Source: Vibrio sinus
GTDB taxonomy: Bacteria > Pseudomonadota > Gammaproteobacteria > Enterobacterales > Vibrionaceae
DNA length: 46,748 nucleotides
Assembly: GCF_023634645.1 (NCBI RefSeq)
Contig: NZ_JAMKMR010000027.1
Span: 1-46,748, forward strand
Direction of reading: 5' to 3'
Shown: positions 16,551 to 26,128 of the stretch, piece by piece
How positions within the stretch are numbered: the stretch's first letter is position 1
Layout: each line of letters begins with the position of its first letter
The notes under the pieces: generated by a model
What the model saw: the letters and a program-made list of their open reading frames with translations, nothing else
The model's database searches: none
What the model was told of the DNA's origin: nothing
Program-made: the position numbers and the translations under genes

Positions 16551-17768
16551 ATGTACATGGCTCATCCAGGCCATATTGACCATATTAAACAGGTCAATGC
16601 TGGTCGTGTGTATAAACTCATAGACCAAAAAGGTCCCATTTCTCGTATTGATCTCTCCAAGGAAAGTGAGTTAGCACCTGCGAGTATTACTAAAATTACC
16701 AGGGAGCTTATTGCCGCGCACCTTATCCATGAAACTGTTGTTCAAGAGGCGGTGAGCCGAGGGCGTCCGGCGGTTGGATTGCAAGTGAATAATTTGGGCT
16801 GGCAGTTTTTGTCGTTGCGTTTGGGTAGAGGCTACTTAACGATAGCGTTGCACGAGCTTGGTGGCGATGTATTAATTGATACTAAAATTGATATTCACGA
16901 AATTGATCAAGACGATGTACTCGAACGTTTATTACATGAAATTGATGAGTTTTTTCAAACATATGCTGATCAATTAGAACGGGTGACCAGCATCGCGATT
17001 ACCTTACCAGGCTTGGTGAATTCTGAGCAGGGAATGGTGCTGGAGATGCCGCATTATGACGTGAAAAATCTCGCCTTAGGCCCTGAGATATTCAAAGCAA
17101 CTGGGCTACCTGTGTTTGTTGCTAACGATACCCGAGCATGGGCGTTAGCTGAAAGCTTGTTTGGACACTCTCAAGACACCGACAACTCAATTTTAATTTC
17201 GATTCACCATGGACTGGGTGCAGGTGTTATCTTGGACGGACAGATTCTTCAGGGTCGATTTGGCAATATTGGTGAGTTGGGACACATTCAAATCGATCCT
17301 AAAGGCAAGCGGTGTCACTGTGGGAATATCGGCTGCCTTGAAACAGTTGCAAGCTCACAAGCGATTCGAGACGAGGTATTTGATCGTATAGAAAAAGGCG
17401 AAGATTCCATTTTAAAAGGCATGGGGGATATTACTGTTGAAGGGATATGTGAAGCCGCTGATGGCGGTGACCCACTCGCAGTAGAAATTATTATGGAGTT
17501 AGGCCATTACCTTGGTACGGCGATTTCTATTGTCGTCAATTTGTTTAACCCAGACAAAATTTTAGTGGGCGGGGTGATCAATCAGGCAAAAGAGATTTTG
17601 TATCCACAGATACTTAAATGCATCAGAAATCAAACTCAGCCTTCTTACCACCAGAACCTCGATATTGTTGAATCTCGTTTTTATAAGCAAGCGACCATGC
17701 CCGGTGCTGCTTTGGTGAAGCAGGCCCTATACGATGGACGACTTTTGATGCGGTTGGCTGAGGGGTAA
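16551..17768 (+). CDS. mlc: Mlc, ROK-family glucose-PTS transcriptional repressor
   Basis: Mlc represses PTS and sugar genes and is released by binding unphosphorylated glucose permease. The 405-aa protein has an N-terminal winged helix (about 15-75, including SRIDLSKESELAPASITKI), a ROK domain with the sugar-kinase-like fold, and the zinc site H245, C255, C257, C262 (GKRCHCGNIGC). The ATG at 16551 has GGAG six bases upstream. Its place beside pykA and upstream of cheV is usual for vibrios. A likely target is the PTS permease at 4796. Confidence 0.92.
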   Translation: MYMAHPGHIDHIKQVNAGRVYKLIDQKGPISRIDLSKESELAPASITKITRELIAAHLIHETVVQEAVSRGRPAVGLQVNNLGWQFLSLRLGRGYLTIALHELGGDVLIDTKIDIHEIDQDDVLERLLHEIDEFFQTYADQLERVTSIAITLPGLVNSEQGMVLEMPHYDVKNLALGPEIFKATGLPVFVANDTRAWALAESLFGHSQDTDNSILISIHHGLGAGVILDGQILQGRFGNIGELGHIQIDPKGKRCHCGNIGCLETVASSQAIRDEVFDRIEKGEDSILKGMGDITVEGICEAADGGDPLAVEIIMELGHYLGTAISIVVNLFNPDKILVGGVINQAKEILYPQILKCIRNQTQPSYHQNLDIVESRFYKQATMPGAALVKQALYDGRLLMRLAEG

Positions 17769-17928
17769 ACCGCAAACGCTATTTTGCGTTCAAAGTGATA
17801 TTCGATAGCGGGTATTCGATTAAATTTTGAGTAAATGGTCAATACACCTTAACTATTCAACTAATTTTTTGTCTTAGCGGCTCGCTATAGGCTATTTTAG
17901 ATATAGAAAAGATTTTGTGAGAATCCTT

Positions 17929-18873
17929 ATGTCTGGAGTGTTGAATACCGTTGATCAGCGTACTAACCTCGTCGGTGAGAACCGACTTGAGTTGCTATTG
18001 TTTAGTCTCAACAGTACGCAGATTTTTGCTATTAATGTCTTTAAAGTTAAAGAAGTCATTAAGTTACCTCCATTGACTAAAATGCCAGGATCTCACCACC
18101 ACATTACCGGCGTTGCCTCTCTTCGAGGTAACCCTGTTCCAGTCATTGATTTAAGGGGCGCGATTGGGTTCCCACCTTCTCGGCTTGAAAATCAAGAAGA
18201 AAACTTGATCATCACTGAATATAACCGATCAGTCCAAGGTTTTTTGGTTGGTCAGGTGCGTAATATCGTCAATACGACTTGGACAGAAATACAGCCTCCA
18301 CCTAAAACGTCAGGGCGTTCAAACTATTTAACGGCGATTACCCAGATCACAGAGGACGATATCATGCATATTGTCGAGATCATTGATGTGGAAAAAGTGC
18401 TGGCTGAAATCGTCGATTATGACGTGTCAATTTCCGAAGGGGTATTGGACGAAGGCTTAAGCCACCAAATGATGGGGAGAAATGTGCTCATTGTTGATGA
18501 TTCATCAACGGCTCGAGCACAGGTTAAAGGTACCCTGTCGCAGTTGGGTCTAAACATCATTGAATGTCGGGACGGATTGGAAGCACTGACCTTGCTAAAA
18601 TCTTGGTGTGATGAAGGGAAAAAAGTCACCGATGAATTGTTGTTGATGATTACCGATGCTGAGATGCCGGAAATGGATGGCTATAAGTTGACGTATGAAA
18701 TTCGCAATGATAACCGGATGAGTGATTTACATATTGTACTCAATACCTCTTTAAGCGGTAGTTTCAATGAAGCTATGGTCGAGAAAGTCGGCTGTAATGA
18801 TTTTATTTCAAAATTCCAACCTGATCTTCTTGTTGGCGCAGTACAAGAATGCTTGCGTAAACAAGTTCCCTAG
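17929..18873 (+). CDS. cheV: Chemotaxis coupling protein CheV
   Basis: CheV joins a CheW-like domain (about 15-165) to a response-regulator receiver domain (about 185-305). The receiver shows the acidic pair D190-D191 in VLIVDDSS, phospho-acceptor D243 in MITDAEMPEMDG and Lys295. It couples chemoreceptors to CheA and may help adaptation. The ATG at 17929 gives the family N-terminus MSGVLNTVDQ and 314 aa; a GTG at 17917 is in frame but less likely. No other chemotaxis gene is nearby. Confidence 0.95.
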   Translation: MSGVLNTVDQRTNLVGENRLELLLFSLNSTQIFAINVFKVKEVIKLPPLTKMPGSHHHITGVASLRGNPVPVIDLRGAIGFPPSRLENQEENLIITEYNRSVQGFLVGQVRNIVNTTWTEIQPPPKTSGRSNYLTAITQITEDDIMHIVEIIDVEKVLAEIVDYDVSISEGVLDEGLSHQMMGRNVLIVDDSSTARAQVKGTLSQLGLNIIECRDGLEALTLLKSWCDEGKKVTDELLLMITDAEMPEMDGYKLTYEIRNDNRMSDLHIVLNTSLSGSFNEAMVEKVGCNDFISKFQPDLLVGAVQECLRKQVP

Positions 18874-18886
18874 CGACTATAAAGCT

Positions 18887-18903
18887 AGCGATGGTCGCTG
18901 TTT
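18887..18903 (+). terminator. Weak hairpin after cheV
   Basis: AGCGA (18887-18891) and TCGCT (18895-18899) form a short stem with a 3-nt loop, followed by GTTT. It lies between convergent cheV and dnaE2. Confidence 0.4.
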
Positions 18904-18907
18904 ACAT

Positions 18908-21900
18908 TTAGTGAAAATCTCGCGAGCGACTTGCCAGCGTATCTAAATAATGTGTGAGATCGGTTAGCCGACCCGCAATCACATGCGTCACTTCACCTTC
19001 TCGTTCTAGTATGCCTTGTACTTTTAATATTTTGGCGGTCATATAGGCTTTTTTCTGGGCTCTAGCGGTCGCTTTCCATACCACCACGTTAATGTTGCCT
19101 GTGTCGTCTTCTAAGGTGAAAAAGGTGACCCCTGCTGCTGTACCTGGAGACTGCTTGCCAGTCACGACTCCTACCACGGTTACCATCGAGCGATGATTTT
19201 TTTCAGTGAGTTGGTTCATTCGAGTAAAACGCCCGAGTGGGTAGGTTTCATCAAGTATCTGGATGGGGTGTTTTTCTAGTGAAAGCCCTATAGTGGCATA
19301 GTCCTCAAGTAAGTTGTCCATTTCTGAAGGGAAGCGGAGGAAAGGGCTGGCTGACGCATTCTGTGACTTAAATAGCGGCAATTCGGTTAGGGAGTCCATC
19401 ATAGACCATCTTGCTTGGTAGCGATCTAAGCCTAAGCAACGCATAGCGCCTGCGGATGCGAGCTTTTCTATCTCATGGCTATTTAAGCTAATATGTTTTA
19501 GCTCGCTCGGATGTTGGTAGCCACGCTGAGGCCTTGCTTGCAGTAGCTTTTGGCTGGACTCTTGACTCAGGCCTTTTATTCTTCTTAGTCCAAGCTGAAT
19601 GGCAAACTTGTGGTTGTGTCGTACAACATGGTGATCGTATTGTGAACGATTGATGCAGACAGGTAAGACAGTAATATGATGCCGACGTGCATCTTGCACC
19701 AGCTGAGATGCGCTGTAGAACCCCATTGGTAGACTGTTGAGAAGGCAAGTATAAAAAATGTGTGGGTAGTAATATTTGATCCAAGCTGAACAGTAGGCCA
19801 AGACAGCAAAAGAAGCCGAATGACTCTCTGGGAAGCCATATTCACCAAAACCACATATTTGATCGAAGATGCGCTCAGCAAACTCTAATTCGTAGCCACG
19901 CTCTAGCATGCCATTAATAAGCTTAGATTTAAACTTCGCCAGATCACCAGTTTTCTTCCACGCAGCCATTGCTCGGCGGAGTTGATCGGCCTCACCACCA
20001 CTAAAACCTGCAGCCACCATCGCGAGTTTAATCACTTGCTCTTGAAAAATAGGCACACCCAAAGTTCGTGAAAGGACGGCTTTAACCGCTTCAGAAGGAT
20101 AAGTAACAGGCTCTATTCCATCCCGCCTTTTTAGAAAAGGGTGGACCATATCACCTTGAATGGGGCCAGGGCGGACAATGGCAATTTGGATAACTAGGTC
20201 GTAGTAATGGGCGGGTTTGAGGCGCGGTAGCATGCTCATTTGTGCCCGTGACTCAATTTGGAATACGCCAATGGTGTCGGCTTTTTGAATCATCCGATAC
20301 ACATTAGGATCATCTTGTCTTCGGGTGATTTCAGCAATCGATAATCGCTCACCATGGTGCTCCTCGATGAGAGAAAAGCATTTGCGAATGGCGCTGAGCA
20401 TACCCAATGCGAGTACATCCACTTTGAGTAAAGAGAGACTTTCCAGATCGTCTTTATCCCATTGAATGACAGTTCGCTCTGCCATTGTAGCGTTTTCTAC
20501 TGGGACTAACTCATACAAAGGCCCCGCTGAGATGACAAAGCCTCCAACGTGCTGTGACAGATGTCTAGGGAACCCCATGATTTCGTGAACTAAGCCTATT
20601 AACTGTTTTCCCTTTAAGGACTCTGGTTGAATCCCTAAGTCGGTTAGCTGGTGAGCCCAGTGATCGCTTCTATCGCGGCGGTTGACATTTTTGATAAAAA
20701 AGCTGAGCTGCTCTTCAGCGATACCTAACGCTTTTCCAACTTCTCTTAGTGCACTTTTAAAACGATAAGTGATGACGGTTGCCGCCAAGGCCGCCCGCTC
20801 TCTGCCGTATTTTTGATAGATGTATTGGATGACTTCTTCTCGTCGTTCATGTTCGAAATCGACATCAATATCGGGCGGTTCGTTACGTTCTTTGCTAATG
20901 AAGCGTTCAAATAAGACGGAAATCTGCCTAGGGTCGACAGCGGTGATCTCTAGGCAGTAGCACACCACAGAGTTAGCCGCAGAGCCTCGGCCTTGATAGA
21001 GAATGCCTTGGCGCTTAGCAAACATAACAATGTCGTGAATTGTGAGAAAATAAAACGGATAGTCCAGCTCTTCAATAAGAGCCAGCTCCTTCTCAATGGT
21101 TTGTAAAATATCTGGCGGTACACCTTGAGGAAAGCGCTGTTGTTTGCCTTGTTCAACCAAGCGGCGTAAATAGCCCATTGGTGTTTCGCCATCAGGAATC
21201 AGCTCACTGGGGTATTCATAACGAAGCTCACCTAGGTGAAAGTCGCATTGCTGAGCAATGACTAAGCTCTCTTTAAGCCATTCTGATTTAAAGAGCTTGC
21301 TTAATTTATGTATAGGCCGAAGGCTGCGCTCTGAGTTGGTGAGTAGATGAGGGCCGATGTTGTCGACAGACTCACCGAGTCGAATAGCAGTGAGCACATG
21401 CTGAAGAGGTAAACGCTCTGGTGAGTGCATCAATACTCCTCCACAAGCACATATGGGCAGTGAAAGCTCTTTCGCTATCGTTTGGCAGTGATGGAGATAT
21501 TCATATTCAGAGCGGTTTAAGTGGCGCTGTATCCCCAACCATAACCTCTGCTGGTGATATTGAACTAGCCAGTTTCCCCAGCGGATATCAGACGCTTGAT
21601 GACAAGGTAGCCAAAGGATAAAACAATGTTGTATGGACATGAGGTCCCATTCTGATAATTGATATTGCCCTTTTTCTGCACGTCGACGAGCATTGGTAAT
21701 GATACGGCACAGCTCTGCATACGCCGCTCTATTGGGACACAATAAAATCACTTGGCACTCTGGGTTTAGCCAGAACATACTGCCGATAATTTGCTTAATG
21801 GGAAGCTGGTGCTCTTTAATCGCAGTGTGTGCACGAACAACGCCAGCCAGTGAGCATTCATCAGTAATGGCCAGCGCACGATAGCCGAGTTGATTGGCTT

Positions 21901-21991
21901 GGATGACCAATTCTTCGGCATGGGAAGCCCCTGTTAAAAAAGAAAAGTTACTTTGACAGAAAAGCTCAGCGTACAGTGTGTTGTTGTTCAT
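18908..21991 (-). CDS. dnaE2: Error-prone DNA polymerase ImuC/DnaE2
   Basis: This C-family polymerase (about 1027 aa from the ATG at 21991) does translesion synthesis with ImuA and ImuB. It has an N-terminal PHP domain (YAELFCQSNFSFLTGASH), the catalytic acidic block PPDIDVDFEHERREE, the helix-hairpin-helix region and a C-terminal OB fold (MVTVVGVVTGKQ...). The length is shorter than replicative DnaE (about 1160), as expected for DnaE2. An upstream ATG at 22021 would overlap the imuB end; the first start with the family-like N-terminus is 21991. It is the last gene of the SOS operon. Confidence 0.93.
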   Translation of the reverse strand: MNNNTLYAELFCQSNFSFLTGASHAEELVIQANQLGYRALAITDECSLAGVVRAHTAIKEHQLPIKQIIGSMFWLNPECQVILLCPNRAAYAELCRIITNARRRAEKGQYQLSEWDLMSIQHCFILWLPCHQASDIRWGNWLVQYHQQRLWLGIQRHLNRSEYEYLHHCQTIAKELSLPICACGGVLMHSPERLPLQHVLTAIRLGESVDNIGPHLLTNSERSLRPIHKLSKLFKSEWLKESLVIAQQCDFHLGELRYEYPSELIPDGETPMGYLRRLVEQGKQQRFPQGVPPDILQTIEKELALIEELDYPFYFLTIHDIVMFAKRQGILYQGRGSAANSVVCYCLEITAVDPRQISVLFERFISKERNEPPDIDVDFEHERREEVIQYIYQKYGRERAALAATVITYRFKSALREVGKALGIAEEQLSFFIKNVNRRDRSDHWAHQLTDLGIQPESLKGKQLIGLVHEIMGFPRHLSQHVGGFVISAGPLYELVPVENATMAERTVIQWDKDDLESLSLLKVDVLALGMLSAIRKCFSLIEEHHGERLSIAEITRRQDDPNVYRMIQKADTIGVFQIESRAQMSMLPRLKPAHYYDLVIQIAIVRPGPIQGDMVHPFLKRRDGIEPVTYPSEAVKAVLSRTLGVPIFQEQVIKLAMVAAGFSGGEADQLRRAMAAWKKTGDLAKFKSKLINGMLERGYELEFAERIFDQICGFGEYGFPESHSASFAVLAYCSAWIKYYYPHIFYTCLLNSLPMGFYSASQLVQDARRHHITVLPVCINRSQYDHHVVRHNHKFAIQLGLRRIKGLSQESSQKLLQARPQRGYQHPSELKHISLNSHEIEKLASAGAMRCLGLDRYQARWSMMDSLTELPLFKSQNASASPFLRFPSEMDNLLEDYATIGLSLEKHPIQILDETYPLGRFTRMNQLTEKNHRSMVTVVGVVTGKQSPGTAAGVTFFTLEDDTGNINVVVWKATARAQKKAYMTAKILKVQGILEREGEVTHVIAGRLTDLTHYLDTLASRSRDFH

Positions 21992-22004
21992 TGTGCTTGT
22001 GTTA

Positions 22005-23423
22005 TTAGCTGAAGTGTCCATGCACATACCATTGCTGATTTTTTGTGCGAAAAACCCATAGCCATTGGCCAGAGTGATTGCGAGCGATAAAGTAGTCTCG
22101 GGCGATATTGCTTCCATCCCACCACCCGGTCACAATTCGTTCTGGCCCTTGAATGATTTGAATGCTTTCCTTTATTTTTTGTGGGGCTGGTAATAGAAAA
22201 CTGGGTCGCAGACATCGAATGCTGTCATGTTTAGCCGCGAGCCGCTTTGGCGTAGTCAAAGACATTGGGCTGTAAAAGTGTGTAGCATGCTCTGGCCTAG
22301 GATCACCGCTTAGGCCAAGTTTTTTTACTCTATCAGGACCGAGCTTTGCTTGCAGGTATGAAATCAGCGCCAATTCGTCTTGCTGGCCTTGGCGTTTAGA
22401 AAACAGATCGGCATTATTGGTTTGCTTCTCGCCTGTGCGAGTGGCGCACAATGTTAAACCTTGGATAGGGTGAGTTAGAGTGAGAGATTCTAGAGAAAGT
22501 TGACACAGTGTTAGCCATTGAGAGGCTTGACTTTCACCACACGCAGAAGTGAAGGCTAACTCATGGTGTTCTGCATCCCTTAAGTGTAAAGAAAGCTTAA
22601 GCTCGTAAGCGACCAGACTTCTAGGCTTGAGGAACTGCTCTAGTCGATGAAGTAATTTCTCCAATGGCTTTTCTAACCATTGTACATTCTCAATATCAAA
22701 TAGCATCTCCAAATGGCTTTCAAAGTGCTCTGGTGGCGAGTAAAAGTCGATAAGGTGCTTAAATTGCCCGGTGAGTCTTCCTATGTAATTGATCAGGTCG
22801 ATATTAAATCGCTGAGCAATATCGGCTAGAGGAATGGCAAGAAGATCGCCGATCGTTTTGACTCCGAGCCGTTGAAGAAGCTCAAGGTGTGCACTGGAAA
22901 TATCAGCGGATGAAATTGGCTGACACTTAAGTGAATATAACATAGACGACTTTTCATACATTAGCTGGTCAGTCGCCGATTGGGCTAAGAGCTGAGCGGA
23001 GAGTGGGGAAAACCCTGTCGAAAAATGATAAGTGATATTAAAGAGAGCAAGAGAAGATCTGACCGCTTGCCAATAATTATCTAAACCTTGATAGAGCGTG
23101 AGCATATCCGTGACTTTTAATAACAGCCCGTTTGGTGGCATCAGCATCATATCTGCTGTGGTTAGGTATAAGTGCTGAGCAATGCTCTCCAGAGCCGTTG
23201 TTTCGGTGAGTTTGTCATAAGGATGCACCTTGAGATCCGAACAAAGAGCGGCAGAGCTTCCTAACCCCATTGCTAGTTGTAGTCCTTGCTCTTTGGCAGA
23301 GGCGTTCATTTGTACAATACAGTGTGTTTTTTCATCGACAATCGCCATAGGCTGATCGCAGTGTTCAGAAAACAAGCTCTCGAGTTGTAGTCTAGGAAAA
23401 TGTAAGTAGAGCCATAACTGCAT
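22005..23423 (-). CDS. imuB: ImuB, inactive Y-family polymerase homologue
   Basis: ImuB (472 aa) is a Y-family-like scaffold that tethers ImuC to the beta clamp. The first motif, where active enzymes have DxDxF, reads LYLHFPRL, so the catalytic acid is missing, as is usual for ImuB. Near the C-terminal third, NADLFS resembles a beta-clamp binding motif (QxDLF-like). It starts two bases after the imuA stop and ends 13 bases before the dnaE2 start, so the three genes form one unit. Confidence 0.9.
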   Translation of the reverse strand: MQLWLYLHFPRLQLESLFSEHCDQPMAIVDEKTHCIVQMNASAKEQGLQLAMGLGSSAALCSDLKVHPYDKLTETTALESIAQHLYLTTADMMLMPPNGLLLKVTDMLTLYQGLDNYWQAVRSSLALFNITYHFSTGFSPLSAQLLAQSATDQLMYEKSSMLYSLKCQPISSADISSAHLELLQRLGVKTIGDLLAIPLADIAQRFNIDLINYIGRLTGQFKHLIDFYSPPEHFESHLEMLFDIENVQWLEKPLEKLLHRLEQFLKPRSLVAYELKLSLHLRDAEHHELAFTSACGESQASQWLTLCQLSLESLTLTHPIQGLTLCATRTGEKQTNNADLFSKRQGQQDELALISYLQAKLGPDRVKKLGLSGDPRPEHATHFYSPMSLTTPKRLAAKHDSIRCLRPSFLLPAPQKIKESIQIIQGPERIVTGWWDGSNIARDYFIARNHSGQWLWVFRTKNQQWYVHGHFS

Positions 23424-23425
23424 AA

Positions 23426-24088
23426 CTACCCCAGCTTTCGAAGGTGTGTTGAGAGAGTGGGGGAACGTAGCGGCATCGTGAAGGTATTCATAGGAATAAT
23501 AAATCGACTTTGCGGCCAGCCTCCTCGCCGTTTAGTGATAGCGACTTCTAAACCATTTAAGTGCGGCAGTAGCGTCATACTCAAACTTACGGGTAATGAG
23601 AAGGTGTAGTGGTTTTTTGCTTTAAATAAAAAGTGCAGGCAGTTCCTTTGCTCACTGGCTACCTGAAGGCGCTTAGCATGGTGAACATCAAGTTTGTCTT
23701 GCCAGAGTAAAACATGACTACAAGCACCACTTTTCAAGCACTGTTCAGCGGCCCAGAGAGCATCTTTAGCACATTTAGGGTAAACAAGGAGCACATTGGC
23801 AAGATTGATACCATCAGAGTATAAACTTTCAGCACACAATTTGCCCGGAGGCTGGATCAGCACGATGCTTCTACCACTACTGTGCCTTTTGATATGCGGC
23901 CACAATAATCTCAGCTCACCAATCCCGTGAGTTGTTTTAATCTCAATAACACCTGAAGTGGGAAAACCACCGCCGATCCGATCATCCAGTGATCGAAAGC
24001 CTGTTGATAGGCACTCAGTAGAGGCCTGAGAGTGAGATCCCTGCCAGATCAATTGTTTAGATTTAAGTTGATTGATGAGTTCATGCAT
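23426..24088 (-). CDS. imuA: ImuA, RecA/SulA-like mutagenesis protein
   Basis: ImuA (220 aa) is a RecA-fold accessory protein of the ImuABC mutasome; the related name SulA-like is used in some annotations. The core GGGFPTSGVIEIKTTHGIGELRLL is where RecA has its P-loop; here the loop lacks a proper GK[ST]. The start follows AGGTAAC by a normal distance and lies 11 bases after the LexA box. It is the first gene of the operon, so SOS induction controls the whole unit. Confidence 0.88.
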   Translation of the reverse strand: MHELINQLKSKQLIWQGSHSQASTECLSTGFRSLDDRIGGGFPTSGVIEIKTTHGIGELRLLWPHIKRHSSGRSIVLIQPPGKLCAESLYSDGINLANVLLVYPKCAKDALWAAEQCLKSGACSHVLLWQDKLDVHHAKRLQVASEQRNCLHFLFKAKNHYTFSLPVSLSMTLLPHLNGLEVAITKRRGGWPQSRFIIPMNTFTMPLRSPTLSTHLRKLG

Positions 24089-24098
24089 GACAAGTTAC

Positions 24099-24114
24099 CT
24101 GTATATATATACAG
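24099..24114 (-). promoter_or_regulatory. LexA operator (SOS box) for imuA-imuB-dnaE2
   Basis: CTGTATATATATACAG is a perfect CTGT-N8-ACAG palindrome and matches the gammaproteobacterial LexA consensus. It ends ten bases before the imuA start codon and abuts its ribosome site, so bound LexA would block the 5' end of the message. Confidence 0.92.
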
Positions 24115-24142
24115 TATAAATGGCATAAAAAAGGATTCAATA

Positions 24143-24166
24143 GCGGAGAGAGAAAATGATCTCCGC
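24143..24166 (-). terminator. Terminator-like hairpin after LysR gene
   Basis: Arms GCGGAGA (24143-24149) and TCTCCGC (24160-24166) form a 7-bp stem. On the minus strand, a T-rich stretch follows about ten bases later. It separates the LysR gene at 24274 from imuA. Confidence 0.55.
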
Positions 24167-24273
24167 CGGGACGATAACACTAGGACTAGGAAACAAAGTT
24201 ATCTTATAAAATCAGGAAGTTTCTCGGCATAGGTTGAGAGTAAAAAATGACAAATTAACCTCCCGATGCTTTC

Positions 24274-25161
24274 TCACTCCATATTACCTTTAGCCATTAG
24301 TTCGGCCATAAAATCGATAAACACCTGCGTTTTCTTATGAAGGTATTGTTTTGATGGGTAGACAGCAAACATATCAAACTCGGTATTCGTACACTCTTGC
24401 AAAATGGGGATTAACTTTCCTGTACGTAACTCGCTATGCACGGAAAAAGTGGGCAAGTACGCAATACCTAAGCCGCTGGATGCCAACTGACATAAATCCA
24501 TACTGCTATCGACGGATATGTTTCCATTGATAGGGATAGAACGAATGTTCCCTTTAATGTGAAAGTTCCAGATTCGCTCGGTGTTATCAAGGTGATCTAG
24601 GCAGTTATGGTTTTGCAGCTCTTCAAGGTTATTTGGTGTACCAAATAGAGATAAATAGCTTGGAGCGGCACAAAGGACCTTTCGCCAAGTGGCAATTTTT
24701 TTGTAGTAATACGACACGTTGGGCAGTGGTCCGCAGTGCAGTATACAGCTGAAACCGTTATCTAATAGGTTAAGCAGGTGGTTACCATTAACGATTTGTA
24801 TGTGGAGAGCGGGGTATTTTTTCAAGAATTGATGAAGGTTGGCGCTGACAAAGCGGTTGCTGATAGAAACGGGTAACCCCACCTTTAAATGGCCGCTAAC
24901 TTGTTCATTACTCGTTCTAATATCATCTTCTAATGTTTTTAGTGACAGCAAAATATCGTGGACCGAGTCGTAATATCTCTGCCCTGAGTCTGTAATGGTG
25001 AGCTGTCGTGTGGTCCTTTCAAATAAACGAGTGTTCAAGCGTTGTTCTAAGCGAGCTAAGCGTCTAGTCACAATAGAGGGGGATACGTGCAGATCTTTGG
25101 CCGCTTTGCTTAAGTTTTGTTGTTTTACGATAGTGCAGAACACTTCTATATCATTCAGCAT
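24274..25161 (-). CDS. LysR-family transcriptional regulator
   Basis: The 295-aa protein has the N-terminal helix-turn-helix (VKQQNLSKAAKDLHVSPSIV, about 13-32) and a substrate-binding-like effector domain. It is divergent from the carboxymuconolactone decarboxylase gene at 25270 with 108 bp between, the classic arrangement for a LysR regulator and its target. The effector is not predictable. A hairpin follows before imuA. Confidence 0.9.
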   Translation of the reverse strand: MLNDIEVFCTIVKQQNLSKAAKDLHVSPSIVTRRLARLEQRLNTRLFERTTRQLTITDSGQRYYDSVHDILLSLKTLEDDIRTSNEQVSGHLKVGLPVSISNRFVSANLHQFLKKYPALHIQIVNGNHLLNLLDNGFSCILHCGPLPNVSYYYKKIATWRKVLCAAPSYLSLFGTPNNLEELQNHNCLDHLDNTERIWNFHIKGNIRSIPINGNISVDSSMDLCQLASSGLGIAYLPTFSVHSELRTGKLIPILQECTNTEFDMFAVYPSKQYLHKKTQVFIDFMAELMAKGNME

Positions 25162-25269
25162 CAGTTTTTAATTGCATATCTTGAAAAAGTGTATTGATGA
25201 TAATGCTTATTCTTAAATTTTTGTCAATAGATACAATGGGTTCTCAGAGTTAATCAGTAGGGGAACATC

Positions 25270-25647
25270 ATGGATAAAGCACGTTATGAATTGGGCCAAA
25301 AGACTTTAAAAGCCATTCACGGAGGCCATGTTGGTGAAGCAATGGTCAATGAGCTCAGCGAAGTTTGCCCAGAGTTTGTTGATATGACCATAGAATGGGG
25401 ATTTGGAGAGATAGCAAGCAGAACCGGGATTGATCTAAAAACACGTGAGCTCGTGATTATTGCTTCATGTGTGACACTTGGCCATGCTATGCCTCAGCTA
25501 GCTGCTCATATCGAAGCGGCCTTAAAAGTAGGCTGTACAAAACAAGAAATTGTGGAAGTGCTTCTGCAAATGGGGATTTATGCGGGAATGGCTAACGCCA
25601 GCAATGCCTTTAGAGTCGCCAAGGATGTATTTGACCAACAACAATAA
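25270..25647 (+). CDS. Carboxymuconolactone decarboxylase family protein
   Basis: The 125-aa protein has the CMD/AhpD-like helical fold, with the conserved core ELVIIASCVTLGHAMPQL and the following H-x-x-A-A-L-x-x-G segment. It lacks the CxxC pair of AhpD-type peroxidases (one Cys, C-x5-H), so a decarboxylase-like or unknown activity is more likely than AhpD-type redox chemistry. It forms a module with the divergent LysR gene and the monooxygenase-family gene that follows by 54 bases. Confidence 0.85.
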   Translation: MDKARYELGQKTLKAIHGGHVGEAMVNELSEVCPEFVDMTIEWGFGEIASRTGIDLKTRELVIIASCVTLGHAMPQLAAHIEAALKVGCTKQEIVEVLLQMGIYAGMANASNAFRVAKDVFDQQQ

Positions 25648-25654
25648 GTACACT

Positions 25655-25676
25655 AGTGCCAGAACACTCTGGCACT
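25655..25676 (+). terminator. Intercistronic hairpin
   Basis: AGTGCCAG (25655-25662) and CTGGCACT (25669-25676) pair perfectly around a 6-nt loop, followed by TTAACCTTT. It lies between the CMD and monooxygenase-family genes and could cause partial termination or protect the upstream message. Confidence 0.6.
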
Positions 25677-25701
25677 TTAACCTTTATTATGGAGATTGAC
25701 C

Positions 25702-26019
25702 ATGTCTCAAATCGCTGAAACACCTAAGCCCCCATACTATGCTGTGATCTTCACTTCTGAAACCACTCATGATCTTGCTGGTTACGAACAAATGGCAGAA
25801 AAAATGGTTGAGCTAGCCTTAGAGCAGCCGGGGTTTTTAGGCATAGAATCCGCCAGAGAAGAAGTTGGCATCACGGTTTCTTATTGGTCTGATCTTGATT
25901 CTATCAAGCAATGGAAAGCCAATGCCGAGCACAAGCTTGCCCAGCAGGTAGGAAGGGAAAAATGGTATTCGGCCTATAAAACCCGAGTGTGTAAGGTTGA
26001 GCGTGATTATGGTGTTTAG
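25702..26019 (+). CDS. Antibiotic biosynthesis monooxygenase (ABM) family protein
   Basis: This 105-aa protein is a ferredoxin-like ABM-fold member, with the EQPGFLGIESAR and SYWSDLDSIKQW blocks typical of the family. Such proteins act on quinones or aromatic or heme-like substrates, or have no known activity. The ATG at 25702 has GGAG seven bases upstream; a TTG at 25696 is not needed. It is the second gene of the LysR-controlled pair. Confidence 0.82.
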   Translation: MSQIAETPKPPYYAVIFTSETTHDLAGYEQMAEKMVELALEQPGFLGIESAREEVGITVSYWSDLDSIKQWKANAEHKLAQQVGREKWYSAYKTRVCKVERDYGV

Positions 26020-26128
26020 AGGTTGATTTGTTAAGCATGGGAGTCGCTCTATCGGATTTCAGTTCGAGCTGTAAGATGGTGGCCTTTTGGTCAAGGCTGA
26101 TCAAACAGTCTGAAAACGTTAAATCACA

